This document shows, piece by piece, positions 7,901 through 13,738 of a DNA stretch of 21,251 nt. A program made the translations under genes and the position numbers. Under the pieces are notes generated by a model. That model was given only the letters and a program-made list of their open reading frames with translations, had not been told where the DNA came from and ran no database searches. This stretch comes from Kiritimatiellia bacterium (GTDB lineage Bacteria > Verrucomicrobiota > Kiritimatiellia > RFP12 > UBA1067): assembly GCA_017547265.1 (NCBI GenBank), contig JAFYQC010000084.1, positions 1 to 21,251 on the forward strand, read 5' to 3'. Numbering within the stretch: the first letter of the stretch is position 1; the number at the start of each line of letters is the position of its first letter.

Positions 7901-8713
7901 AAAGCAGATGCGGAGTTCTTCTTCCGGCGGTCGGAGAACTGGCGCAATGTGTTTGACCCCTCGATTGGCCTCGTGCGCGGAAAGACGACGACTGGAAAAT
8001 GGCGCGATCCGTTCGATCCATACGAGATGGGGCATGGCGCAGAGAACGACAACGACTTCACGGAAGGCAACGCCTTTCAGTATACATGGCATGTGATGCA
8101 GAATCCGCAGGGGCTTGTCGACGCGATGGGCGGACGCGAGTCTTTTGTCGAGAAGTTGGATTCGCTTTTTTTGCGACCCGACAAAGTGGAAGGTGCCGAA
8201 TGTGTGGTTGATGTCACTGGTCTTATCGGGCAGTACGTCCACGGCAACGAGCCTAGCCACCACGTCATCTACTTCTACCCGCAGGTGGGCCACCCCGAAA
8301 AGGCGGCGGAGCGCATCCGCGAGGTGTTCGACAAGTTCTATTTGCCGAAGCCGGACGGTCTCTGCGGCAACGACGACTGCGGACAGATGAGCGCGTGGTA
8401 TCTTTTCTGCGCGATGGGCTTTTATCCCTTCAATCCTTGCGGAGGGGAATATGTCATCGGCGCGCCTCAGGTGCCGAAGGTGACGATTAAGTTGGTAGGG
8501 GCATCTCTCCGAGATGCCCGCGGTCGCGTCGGAGACGCGACCCTACCAGGTGAGTGCAAAACTTTAACAATCATCGCCCGCAATCTCTCCCGCGAGAACA
8601 AGTACGTGAAGTCGGTGACGCTGAACGGCAAGCCGATAACGGGCTGGAAGATTCGCCACTCCGATATAATGGCGGGCGGCGAACTGGTGTTTGAAATGGG
8701 GGCGAATCCATGA
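4931..8713 (+). CDS. GH39-like glycosidase fused to a GH92 alpha-mannosidase
   Basis: This 1260-aa protein starts at 4931, with AAGGAG 7-8 nt upstream. The N-terminus is a short hydrophobic segment without basic residues, so export is probable but not certain. Residues ~15-480 resemble GH39 (clan A): Glu167 in EIWNEPDG as acid/base and Glu291 in LVMDEWHY as nucleophile, 124 residues apart. Residues ~490-1258 are a full GH92 (calcium-dependent exo-alpha-mannosidase family): VDPFIGTDTVGHTHPSAAFPFGM, CSGYQW, SQTHLSGTGCPDLGD, Glu1045 in EGNAFQY, GNEPSHH, and Asp1148/Asp1149 in GNDDCGQMSAWY. The joint (FEFSACGDLASHVDPF) looks like one gene's end running into the mature start of another. Four repeat or palindrome tracts interrupt the GH92 half while staying in frame (6626-6653, 7529-7646, 7863-7883, 8494-8547). 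It may remove beta-xylose or a related sugar and alpha-mannose from the same glycan. Confidence 0.85.
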   Translation: MLSVLVIAAALTVDFSKEVRSARPELHSSGFSPRICSSSQADVDDVRSMGFKMARTHDWALINSNERVCDNHHVFPLNHLDPKDPKSYHFAPTDYLLGLVREKYGQEIFFRLGTSIEHSGKKVHFNTLIPDDFDRVAENFAATVRHYNRGWANGFEWGIKYWEIWNEPDGANTMWCLPEGDLGEDGKRDEQKDAERQRQFVRFFVTVLKRLKSEFGDTIKVGGPAMTSLYPNREDYMRAILRACKEANVAPDFISWHFYVEDYSVIADSIRLGRKICDEEGFPKCELVMDEWHYFSFSDYDWPDLRSSDPVRRAKAWTGPRSHNGIDSSCFNLATLSRLQTSDMDLAFYYGCRPEGSWGYKDYNNEKYKVFYGLKMFGDFMRGGGTICRGEVIDPEGPALLTALPLRKPDGKSFQLLVSDYRVGCETIQIDVAGLPKGMTAKGEVHDGEHDLAPADFEFDGHRLVIRKAKGASAAYCFEFSACGDLASHVDPFIGTDTVGHTHPSAAFPFGMVQAGPDTGTMDWKYCSGYQWMDKEIIGFSQTHLSGTGCPDLGDVSIMPVAESKLKVESEKLKVAFDKTSEVAEPGYYSVVLKDPEVKVEIAASPHSAIYRLTMLGDGPMNLLVEPRSVLFNPPEFPRREPERLAFAVVKDAEGGIKEMSGAYRAHCWTRRELGYCLAFDHSARDIGRGIYSFDVKRGETIVLKVGLSAGGDVADGSNGVSLAARARNNLVAEIPDWDFDTVRNAARAEWNRVLGVATIEGTEEQKKNWYTALYHLCLQPNNIADVGAKPFYSTFSTWDTFRAAHPLYTILAPEKAGEFVDSLLEQGRRTGYLPIWALWGKDNQCMIGTHSIPVIVDWFLKDSFSHKEHKEHKDIASSASLGTRSARLGSLQIASPACAAVTRLCVKKQNEYWLAAYAQIKDTLTKPHDGRIKERWDLYDKYGYYPSDIVKGESVSRTLECGYDDWCAGVMAEKMGERVTGNGELDKRLKADAEFFFRRSENWRNVFDPSIGLVRGKTTTGKWRDPFDPYEMGHGAENDNDFTEGNAFQYTWHVMQNPQGLVDAMGGRESFVEKLDSLFLRPDKVEGAECVVDVTGLIGQYVHGNEPSHHVIYFYPQVGHPEKAAERIREVFDKFYLPKPDGLCGNDDCGQMSAWYLFCAMGFYPFNPCGGEYVIGAPQVPKVTIKLVGASLRDARGRVGDATLPGECKTLTIIARNLSRENKYVKSVTLNGKPITGWKIRHSDIMAGGELVFEMGANP
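6626..6653 (+). repeat. Heptamer tandem repeat inside the GH92 domain
   Basis: Four 7-nt units run without a gap: TTGAAAG, TTGAAAG, TGAAAAG, TTGAAGG. They encode a Lys/Val/Glu-rich stretch (KLKVESEKLKV) between a conserved GH92 strand (DVSIMPVAE) and the next (FDKTSEVAEPGYY). That position suits a surface loop. The frame is kept. Confidence 0.8.
7529..7555 (+). repeat. 9-nt tandem repeat inside the GH92 domain
   Basis: Three 9-nt units (CACAAAGAA, CACAAAGAG, CACAAAGAC) encode SHKEHKEHKD. They open a roughly 45-residue segment, rich in Ala, Ser, Lys and His, that has no counterpart in the GH92 proteins I know. The domain resumes at NEYWLAAYAQIKDTL. Confidence 0.8.
7568..7646. repeat. 63-bp hairpin segment between 8-bp direct repeats, inside the GH92 gene
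   Basis: GCGTCTCT occurs at 7568-7575 and again at 7639-7646. The 63 bp between them contain a perfect 7-bp stem (GGCTCGC, then GCGAGCC after an 8-nt loop). Joining the two 8-mers restores CTCTGCGTCTCTGCGTT, a simple repetitive string. This suggests a small hairpin element inserted into an older repeat, with the 8-bp repeats as target duplications. The frame stays open throughout. Confidence 0.55.
7863..7883 (+). repeat. Second heptamer tandem repeat in the GH92 domain
   Basis: Three 7-nt units (AACGGGT, AACGGGT, AACGGGG) encode ERVTGNGEL. They lie just after the conserved YDDWCAGVMAEKMG helix. The unit differs from the one at 6626-6653 but has the same 7-nt period and the same kind of placement. 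Confidence 0.7.
8494..8547. repeat. 54-bp three-stem palindromic element inside the GH92 gene
   Basis: Outer arms GGTAGGG (8494-8500) and CCCTACC (8541-8547) enclose two perfect hairpins: GCATCTC-TCC-GAGATGC (8501-8517) and TCGCGTC-GGA-GACGCGA (8524-8540). The whole is 54 bp, exactly 18 codons, and is translated as roughly GASLRDARGRVGDATLP between the strand VPKVTIKL and GECKTLTIIA. The form matches mobile palindromic elements that insert in frame into genes, such as Rickettsia palindromic elements. Confidence 0.8.
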
Positions 8714-10902
8714 TTGCGTTGCGAATGTCTGGATTTGTCGTTGCGGCTCTTGCGCTTTCGTCGCCTGCGCAAGAGCCTGTCGACTGGGTGAACCCGGAAA
8801 TCGGGAACATCAGCCACATGCTTGTCCCGACATTCCAGACGACACAATTGCCGAACGGGATGCTGCGCTTCATCCCGCCGTGCAGGTCGTTTGTAGACGA
8901 CCGTGTCGGCGATCTGCGACTTGTTGTCGCCGGGCATCGCAGTCCGGGGATGTTCCTCGTGCATCCGCTGTCCGAGACGGGGAAGGATCCGTTTTCTGAG
9001 TGGGACTGCACGTTGGACCAGCTGCACGGCATGCCGTATCGCTGCCGGATGTTCATCGACTCGGAACAGACCTCCTTCGATCTTGCCCCCTCGCGTCGCG
9101 GCGCGCTTGTTTCGTTCGGCTTTGAACGTCAGGACGGTTCGGCGACGCTGGTGTTCTCGCCGGCGGACGCACATGGTCGGATGGCATGGGACGGCAGGGC
9201 ATTGTCGGGCACTGATGTCTTTATGGGGGTGACGGCATATCTGCATGCCGAGTTCGATGTTCCGCCAATTGACGTAAAAAGCGACGGGAAGGGCCGCGTC
9301 GCGCTTTTGTTTGGCGATGGAAGTCGGACGGTTAGGATGCGCTATGCATATTCCTTTATCTCGCCGGAGACTGCGGCGGCTGCCTTGGCGAAGGAGATAC
9401 CAGACTGGGACATTGATTCGCTGGCGGCTGTTGCGCGGAGGGAATGGAATGCAAAGCTCGGGAAGATCGAGGTGGAAGGCGGCACGGAAGCGGAGCGTCG
9501 TGTCTTCTACACGGCGCTGTACCGTTGTTACGAGCGGATGGTGAACTTCACGGAGGACGGCCGTTATTTTGGCTATGACGGCCGCGTACACGATGCTGGG
9601 GGAATTGACTACTACAACGACGACTGGACTTGGGATACGTATCGCGCGGCGCATCCGCTCATGTGCATTCTCGAGCCGACGGCGGAAGGGGCGAAGCTGA
9701 CGAGCTTTTTGCGCATGGCCGGGCAGAACAAGGAAGGATGGGTGCCGACATTTCCGCAACTGCCGCAAGACAGGCATGGGATGAACGGGTTCCATCCGCC
9801 GGCGATGTTTCTCGACGCACGCGTAAAAGGCGTCAAGGGTGTCGACTGGAAGGCTGCGTTTAGGGCGCTTGCGCATACCGAGCGCACCTCGTCGCGCCTG
9901 CCGTGGTTTCGCGGACCGCGCTGTGCCATTGACGACCAGCATGACCGTCTCGGCTATATGCCGGCGATTCCCGAGAAAGCGGACGGAAAGGGATGGGTAG
10001 AGGACTGCGAGTGGCCTGCGGGGGTGAGGCGGGACGAGCGCCGCCAGGCGGTCGCCGTTACATTGGCGTATTCGTACGATGCATGGTGTCTGCAGAAGCT
10101 GGCGGAGGAGTTTGGAACGGCTGACGACGTCAATGAGTTCCGCGAGAAGTCGCAGCGATACAGGAACCTCTGGAATGCCGACATGCAGTTCTTCCATCCA
10201 CGGGACAAGGAAGGCAACTGGCTGCCGATTGCTGACTATCGCATGGCGGGAGGTCAGGGCGGACGCGACTACTATGACGAAAACAACGCATGGACCTATG
10301 TCTGGGACGTGCAGCACGACATTCCCGGACTGGTCGCACTTTTTGGCGGAGCCGAGGCGTTCGAACGCAAGCTAGACAGGCTTTTCAACGAGCCGTTCCC
10401 GTGCGAACGCTGGAACTTCATTGCAAAGTGGCCCGATTCGTCTGGCATGATGGGGATGTTCTCCATGGGCAACGAGCCGAGTTTCCACATCCCGTATCTA
10501 TATTCCATGATTGGGCGTCCGGAGAAGACTCAGAAACTCGTGCGCAAGATACTTAAGGCCTGGTTCCGTGACGACATGATGGGCATGTGCGGGGACGAGG
10601 ACGGCGGCGGCATGAGTGCCTTTGCCGTGTTTTCCATGATGGGTTTCTATCCAGTTACCCCGGGGAAGCCCGAATATCAGTGGGGCAGTCCTGTCTTCAA
10701 GAAGGTCGTCATACACCAAGAGTCGGGGCGCGATTTCGTCATCGAGGCACCAGATGCAAGTGAAGACACGAAGTATGTCCACGGCATTGCCATTGACGGC
10801 AAGGCGCAGACGAATGCCGTGCTTTCTCATGCGGCGATCGTCTCTGGTGCTCGTGTCAAAATTCAAATGTCAAATCGCCCGTCGCGGCACTTAAAGCCAT
10901 GA
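8710..10902 (+). CDS. Divergent secreted GH92 family protein
   Basis: This 730-aa protein starts four bases before the end of the fusion gene (ATGA overlap), so translation is coupled. A short signal peptide ends near SSPAQ. GH92 hallmarks are WDTYRAAHPL, Glu524 in DENNAWTYVWDV, GNEPSFHIPYLYS and GMSAFAVFSMMGFYPVTPG. Two features deviate from the family. The N-terminal GHTHPGA..PFGM calcium/sugar-site motif is replaced by ISHMLVPTFQTTQLPNGM, and the catalytic loop NDDCGQ reads Asp629-Glu630-Asp631-GGG, keeping only the second acidic position unchanged. It may have shifted linkage preference or lost activity. Being paired with a canonical GH92 in one operon suggests that the two handle different mannosidic linkages. 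The C-terminus ends in a heptamer repeat. Confidence 0.88.
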   Translation: MIALRMSGFVVAALALSSPAQEPVDWVNPEIGNISHMLVPTFQTTQLPNGMLRFIPPCRSFVDDRVGDLRLVVAGHRSPGMFLVHPLSETGKDPFSEWDCTLDQLHGMPYRCRMFIDSEQTSFDLAPSRRGALVSFGFERQDGSATLVFSPADAHGRMAWDGRALSGTDVFMGVTAYLHAEFDVPPIDVKSDGKGRVALLFGDGSRTVRMRYAYSFISPETAAAALAKEIPDWDIDSLAAVARREWNAKLGKIEVEGGTEAERRVFYTALYRCYERMVNFTEDGRYFGYDGRVHDAGGIDYYNDDWTWDTYRAAHPLMCILEPTAEGAKLTSFLRMAGQNKEGWVPTFPQLPQDRHGMNGFHPPAMFLDARVKGVKGVDWKAAFRALAHTERTSSRLPWFRGPRCAIDDQHDRLGYMPAIPEKADGKGWVEDCEWPAGVRRDERRQAVAVTLAYSYDAWCLQKLAEEFGTADDVNEFREKSQRYRNLWNADMQFFHPRDKEGNWLPIADYRMAGGQGGRDYYDENNAWTYVWDVQHDIPGLVALFGGAEAFERKLDRLFNEPFPCERWNFIAKWPDSSGMMGMFSMGNEPSFHIPYLYSMIGRPEKTQKLVRKILKAWFRDDMMGMCGDEDGGGMSAFAVFSMMGFYPVTPGKPEYQWGSPVFKKVVIHQESGRDFVIEAPDASEDTKYVHGIAIDGKAQTNAVLSHAAIVSGARVKIQMSNRPSRHLKP
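10856..10876 (+). repeat. Heptamer tandem repeat at the 3' end of the second GH92 gene
   Basis: Three 7-nt units (TCAAAAT, TCAAATG, TCAAATC) encode the tail VKIQMSNR just before the stop. It shares the period of the two heptamer arrays in the neighbouring gene. Confidence 0.55.
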
Positions 10903-10911
10903 TATCGAAAT

Positions 10912-11100
10912 GATTGAAAATGGGGCTGACCCTTCTGTATAAGCTCTACTGTATATGCTGTAGCGAGCAAAACCGGAATGTGGAGTATGCTCTTCTCCTG
11001 TCTTCTCCTGTTCTTTGTGGCCAATATCTTTTAGGTTGAATGTCTGGTGAAGAGGCATCGGATCCCCTCACCCTGACGCTGGGTTGCGGCTGGGGTGACG
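10912..11100. repeat. ~189-bp interspersed element, copy 1
   Basis: This copy matches 15019-15206 with six substitutions and one 1-bp indel, about 96% identity, in the same orientation. It begins 9 bp after the second GH92 stop and ends at TGGGGTGACG; TCACCC and GGGTGA near that end are inverted. The minus-strand frames of both copies are open, but all six substitutions change the amino acid, so it is not under coding constraint. It fills most of the gene-free stretch 10903-11295. The remainder (11101-11164) shows nothing recognisable. Confidence 0.9.
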
Positions 11101-11164
11101 AAATGAGAATCATATGCGGAATTCTTTCAGATTCGACGATTAAGGTGTGGCGGTGTTGAATCGC

Positions 11165-11209
11165 ATCGAGAGCCAAAATGTACTGAATTTTGATATTTTG
11201 GCTCTCGAT
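11165..11209. repeat. Perfect 15-bp inverted repeat upstream of the first ATPase
   Basis: Bases 11165-11179 (ATCGAGAGCCAAAAT) are the exact reverse complement of 11195-11209, with a 15-nt loop. No T run follows on either strand, so it is a poor intrinsic terminator. It ends 22 bp before the promoter of the ATPase gene. A regulatory site or a site tied to the island's insertion are the main alternatives. Confidence 0.75.
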
Positions 11210-11231
11210 AAATGTATTTTGCGGCTATCCA

Positions 11232-11260
11232 TTGCCAAACATGTCCATATATGATATATT
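11232..11260 (+). promoter_or_regulatory. Sigma-70-type promoter of the DUF234-type ATPase
   Basis: TTGCCA (11232-11237) and TATATT (11255-11260) each match the consensus at five of six bases and are 17 bp apart. The predicted start lies near 11267, giving a leader of about 30 nt that contains AAGGAGG before the ATG at 11296. Confidence 0.65.
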
Positions 11261-11295
11261 ATGGCTCACAAGACAAATTGGAGAAGGAGGTTCCT

Positions 11296-12723
11296 ATGAT
11301 TGGAAGGCGAGCTGAAATAAAGGCATTGAAGGCCGCTTATGAGTCGTCATATTCGGAGTTTGTTACAATTTATGGCCGTCGGCGCATAGGCAAGACGTTT
11401 CTGGTAAACGAGGTGTTTGGCTATAAGTTTGCCTTTCACTGCGCTGGACTCAAAAACGAGGGAATGGCTCGCCAGTTGGAGAACTTTCGCTTTTCTCTTC
11501 GTCTTCATGGACACGATGGATGTCCAAGATTGAAAAGCTGGCTTGAAGCGTTTTTTGAACTCGAACGGTATCTTGAAAGTCTTCCGGCGGGCCGCAAGGT
11601 CGTGTTCATTGACGAAATGCCGTGGATGGATACGCATAAATCAGGTTTTCTTGCCGCGCTGGAGGGGTTCTGGAATGGGTGGGCCACATCGCGAAAAGAC
11701 ATACTTCTCATTGCCTGCGGATCGGCGACATCATGGATCGTTCGAAAGATCAACCGCAACCGAGGGGGGCTTCACAATCGTGTCGGCGTTCGCATAAAAC
11801 TCTATCCGTTCACGCTGGCAGAATGCGAAGAATATGCGAATGAGCGGAGACTAGGGTATGACCGCATGAATATTGCAGAATGCTACATGGCGCTTGGAGG
11901 CGTCGCCTATTATTGGAACCAGCTGGAGAAGGGCAGGAGCCCCGCGCAGAACTTCGACGTGCTTTTCTTCGGTTCCGGGGACGGACTGCGTCTTGAATTC
12001 GATGAACTTTATTCGTCTCTGTTTAGGAATCCTGAGCCGTATATGCGGATAATTAGAGCCTTGGACAAGCGGCGGTCCGGGCTTACCCGCGACGAGCTGC
12101 TTTCCGAAATCGGATTGAAAAGCGGTGGCGGGAAGTTCTCAGAAATGCTCGAGGATCTTGAGGAGTGTGGCTTCGTCGGGGCGTTTCGTCCGGAGAGCGG
12201 AGTGAATGGTACCGTATTCAGGTTGGTGGACAACTTCTCGCTTTTCTATCTTCAATTTGTGAAAGACTGCAAGTCAAGGGACGGAGACTACTGGACATCT
12301 TCTGTCTCGTCGGAGGTAAAAAACGCCTGGCGCGGGATTGCCTACGAGCGGCTTTGCCTTTCGCACATACCGCAGATCAAGGCGGCGCTTGGGATATCAG
12401 GCGTTCACACTGATGTGTATTCAATGCGGACGGAGGCAGAGGGTGCGTCTAGGGGTGCGCAGATAGATTTGCTTATCGACAGGAAGGATGGAATTGTCAA
12501 TCTCTGCGAGATGAAATATTCTCGTGGGGAGTACGCGATTACCAAGGAAGAGCATGATAAGCTCATGAACAGGATGGAGGCATTCAGCCGTAGCGCAGGA
12601 CGCGGCAAGTCCGTCCACTTGACAATGGTTACGACTTGCGGCCTTTCGCACAATATGTATTGGAACGACGTCCAGTCTGAAGTGACGCTTGATGACTTGT
12701 TTATCGGATTCCCTCGCGCTTAG
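11296..12723 (+). CDS. ATPase_2/DUF234-type AAA ATPase with nuclease-like C-terminus
   Basis: This 475-aa protein starts at 11296, behind a strong AAGGAGG (11284-11290); the longer frame from 11212 lacks such a site. Walker A is GRRRIGKT (residues 27-34) and Walker B is VVFIDE (102-107), followed by LLIACGSATSW, a sensor-like strand. A winged-helix region lies at ~255-320 (RSGLTRDELLSEIG...LEDLEECGFV). The C-terminal DUF234-like part carries Asp391 (QIDLLID) and Glu405-x-Lys407 (CEMKYS), a PD-(D/E)XK nuclease signature. The family is common in archaea and anaerobic bacteria and often scattered as accessory genes; its function is not settled. Here it sits between repeat copy 1 and a toxin-antitoxin pair. 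Confidence 0.85.
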   Translation: MIGRRAEIKALKAAYESSYSEFVTIYGRRRIGKTFLVNEVFGYKFAFHCAGLKNEGMARQLENFRFSLRLHGHDGCPRLKSWLEAFFELERYLESLPAGRKVVFIDEMPWMDTHKSGFLAALEGFWNGWATSRKDILLIACGSATSWIVRKINRNRGGLHNRVGVRIKLYPFTLAECEEYANERRLGYDRMNIAECYMALGGVAYYWNQLEKGRSPAQNFDVLFFGSGDGLRLEFDELYSSLFRNPEPYMRIIRALDKRRSGLTRDELLSEIGLKSGGGKFSEMLEDLEECGFVGAFRPESGVNGTVFRLVDNFSLFYLQFVKDCKSRDGDYWTSSVSSEVKNAWRGIAYERLCLSHIPQIKAALGISGVHTDVYSMRTEAEGASRGAQIDLLIDRKDGIVNLCEMKYSRGEYAITKEEHDKLMNRMEAFSRSAGRGKSVHLTMVTTCGLSHNMYWNDVQSEVTLDDLFIGFPRA

Positions 12724-12783
12724 CTGGTTTGCGGTTGGCGGCAGCGCAGGGCGGCGAAATGTGGTCTGAGTGCGGTAGCCCAC

Positions 12784-12812
12784 TTGACGTCATGGAATAA
12801 AATATATACAAT
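12784..12812 (+). promoter_or_regulatory. vapBC promoter with overlapping palindrome
   Basis: TTGACG (12784-12789) and TACAAT (12807-12812) are 17 bp apart and each is one base off consensus. ATATAC (12804-12809) and GTATAT (12815-12820) form an inverted repeat across the -10 box. That is the kind of place where a VapB-type antitoxin or its complex represses its own operon. Confidence 0.65.
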
Positions 12813-12842
12813 ACGTATATCTTTTTGAAAGGAGGAGATCGT

Positions 12843-13091
12843 ATGTCAATCACAAGCGTTTTCATAAATGGGGGGTCGCAGGCGGTGCGCATACCCAAGA
12901 AATTCCGCTTTTCGACCAACCGAGTGAGTGTTCAGCCGATGAAAGGCGGGCTGCTCATTCTCCCCATGGCGCAAAAGCCGACGCTCGAGGAGTTTTTCGC
13001 GAAGTGCGACGAACTCGATGCTGACGAGCGCGAGTTCCTGTCCGCGTGTCGTCGTGGCGACAGGCCTCAGAGGAAGGCGGTGTTTGGATGA
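12843..13091 (+). CDS. vapB: VapB-like antitoxin, AbrB/SpoVT swapped-hairpin type
   Basis: This 82-aa protein starts at 12843, behind AAAGGAGGA; a TTG start 18 bp upstream would translate the ribosome binding site itself and is rejected. The N-terminal half (SVFINGGSQAVRIPKKFRF, then VSVQPMKGGLLILP) is a typical AbrB-type swapped-hairpin DNA-binding fold as found in VapB/VagC antitoxins. The charged C-terminus (LEEFFAKCDELDADEREFL) would wrap the toxin. It overlaps the PIN toxin gene by 4 bp (ATGA), the usual antitoxin-first order. It probably neutralises the toxin and, with it, binds the palindrome over the promoter. Confidence 0.85.
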   Translation: MSITSVFINGGSQAVRIPKKFRFSTNRVSVQPMKGGLLILPMAQKPTLEEFFAKCDELDADEREFLSACRRGDRPQRKAVFG

Positions 13092-13498
13092 GGTCGCGTA
13101 AATACCTGCTCGACACGGACACATTCAGTTTTGTCGTGGACGGACGGCATCCAGAGGTTCGCCGCATGGTGGCCGGAAAGCGGAGCGAGGTGTCGATTTC
13201 CGCGCTTACCCTTGCCGAGGCGATGTTCGGGGCGAGAAAAAAGCGTTCGCATAGGCTTGAATCGCTCATAGAAATGTTTCGCGAGATGTTCCCCGTCGTT
13301 CCGTGGACAGAGGACGCGGCACGCGCATACGCCGACGTCAGGGCCCGTCTTGAAGAATCGGGAAAGCCAATTGGCGACATGGACATGCTAATCGCCGCTT
13401 CTGCGATTGCTGGAGGATTTGTTCTCGTCACGAACAACGTCCGACATTTTCGGCGCATAGGTGGACTTGCTGTCGAGAACTGGGTGAAATCCCCCTAA
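13088..13498 (+). CDS. vapC: VapC-like PIN-domain ribonuclease toxin
   Basis: This 136-aa protein starts at 13088 within the end of the antitoxin gene, with AGAGGAAGG upstream. PIN-domain acidic residues are in order: Asp9 (YLLDTDTFSF), Glu44 (LTLAEAMFG), and Asp97 and Asp99 (IGDMDMLIAA), followed by LVTNNVRHF with Thr115 and Asn116. These form the metal site of an endoribonuclease that cleaves tRNA or rRNA in characterised VapC and FitB proteins. All key positions are present, so it should be active. It is the second gene of a two-gene operon within the repeat-bounded island. Confidence 0.88.
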   Translation: MRSRKYLLDTDTFSFVVDGRHPEVRRMVAGKRSEVSISALTLAEAMFGARKKRSHRLESLIEMFREMFPVVPWTEDAARAYADVRARLEESGKPIGDMDMLIAASAIAGGFVLVTNNVRHFRRIGGLAVENWVKSP

Positions 13499-13514
13499 AT
13501 CAAAAGGGTCTGAA

Positions 13515-13550
13515 TTTTGCGGGGACAGGCCCCGCGAAACGCTGATTTTT
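13515..13550 (+). terminator. Hairpin after the vapBC operon, possible terminator
   Basis: TTTTGCGGGG (13515-13524) pairs with CCCCGCGAAA (13530-13539), with one G-T wobble and a 5-nt loop. Five T follow at 13546-13550, about 6 nt after the stem. It lies 17 bp past the toxin stop. The GGGGACAGGCCCC core also resembles REP-type palindromes. Confidence 0.45.
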
Positions 13551-13622
13551 CAGGCCATTTGCGGTTGCAGCCCCATCGCAAGCATGGGAAAGGGGAGTGA
13601 AGGGCGGTAAATTGAGAACGAG

Positions 13623-13691
13623 AAATATGACCGAATGAAAATTGAAAATATGACCGAGTGTAATTGACGAATATGACCGAATGGAGTTGAT
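13623..13691 (+). repeat. Three tandem 23-bp units upstream of the DUF4143 ATPase
   Basis: Units begin at 13623, 13646 and 13669, exactly 23 bp apart. Each starts with [A/G]AATATGACCGA[A/G]TG and ends around ATTGA. The TTGA of the last unit falls in the -35 box of the ATPase promoter. The arrangement suggests an array of protein-binding sites. Confidence 0.8.
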
Positions 13692-13716
13692 TTGCCGTCG
13701 AGAAAAATGGTAAAAT
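13687..13716 (+). promoter_or_regulatory. Promoter of the DUF4143-type ATPase
   Basis: TTGATT (13687-13692), an 18-bp spacer and TAAAAT (13711-13716) with an upstream TGG (TGGTAAAAT) resemble an extended -10 promoter. The predicted start near 13723 leaves a short leader with TAAGGAGG (13724-13731) before the ATG at 13739. Confidence 0.55.
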
Positions 13717-13738
13717 GTCGGCCTAAGGAGGTTGAAAG

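Noticed and set aside
8467..10317. 616-codon minus-strand ORF opposite the GH92 genes
   Set aside because: It is antisense to two conserved enzyme regions, rich in Arg and Cys, with no recognisable domain; long antisense frames are expected in GC-rich coding DNA.
10946..11176. Minus-strand ORF of 76 codons sharing about 50 residues with a minus-strand ORF at 15052-15234
   Set aside because: The shared part is the 189-bp repeat. All six substitutions between the copies change the amino acid, with no third-position bias, so it is repeat DNA rather than a gene.
11165..11209. Intrinsic terminator of the glycosidase operon
   Set aside because: The stem is strong but the loop is 15 nt and no T tract follows on either strand.
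13623..13691. Possible CRISPR array
   Set aside because: The units are contiguous with a 23-bp period and no unique spacers, and no cas genes are present.
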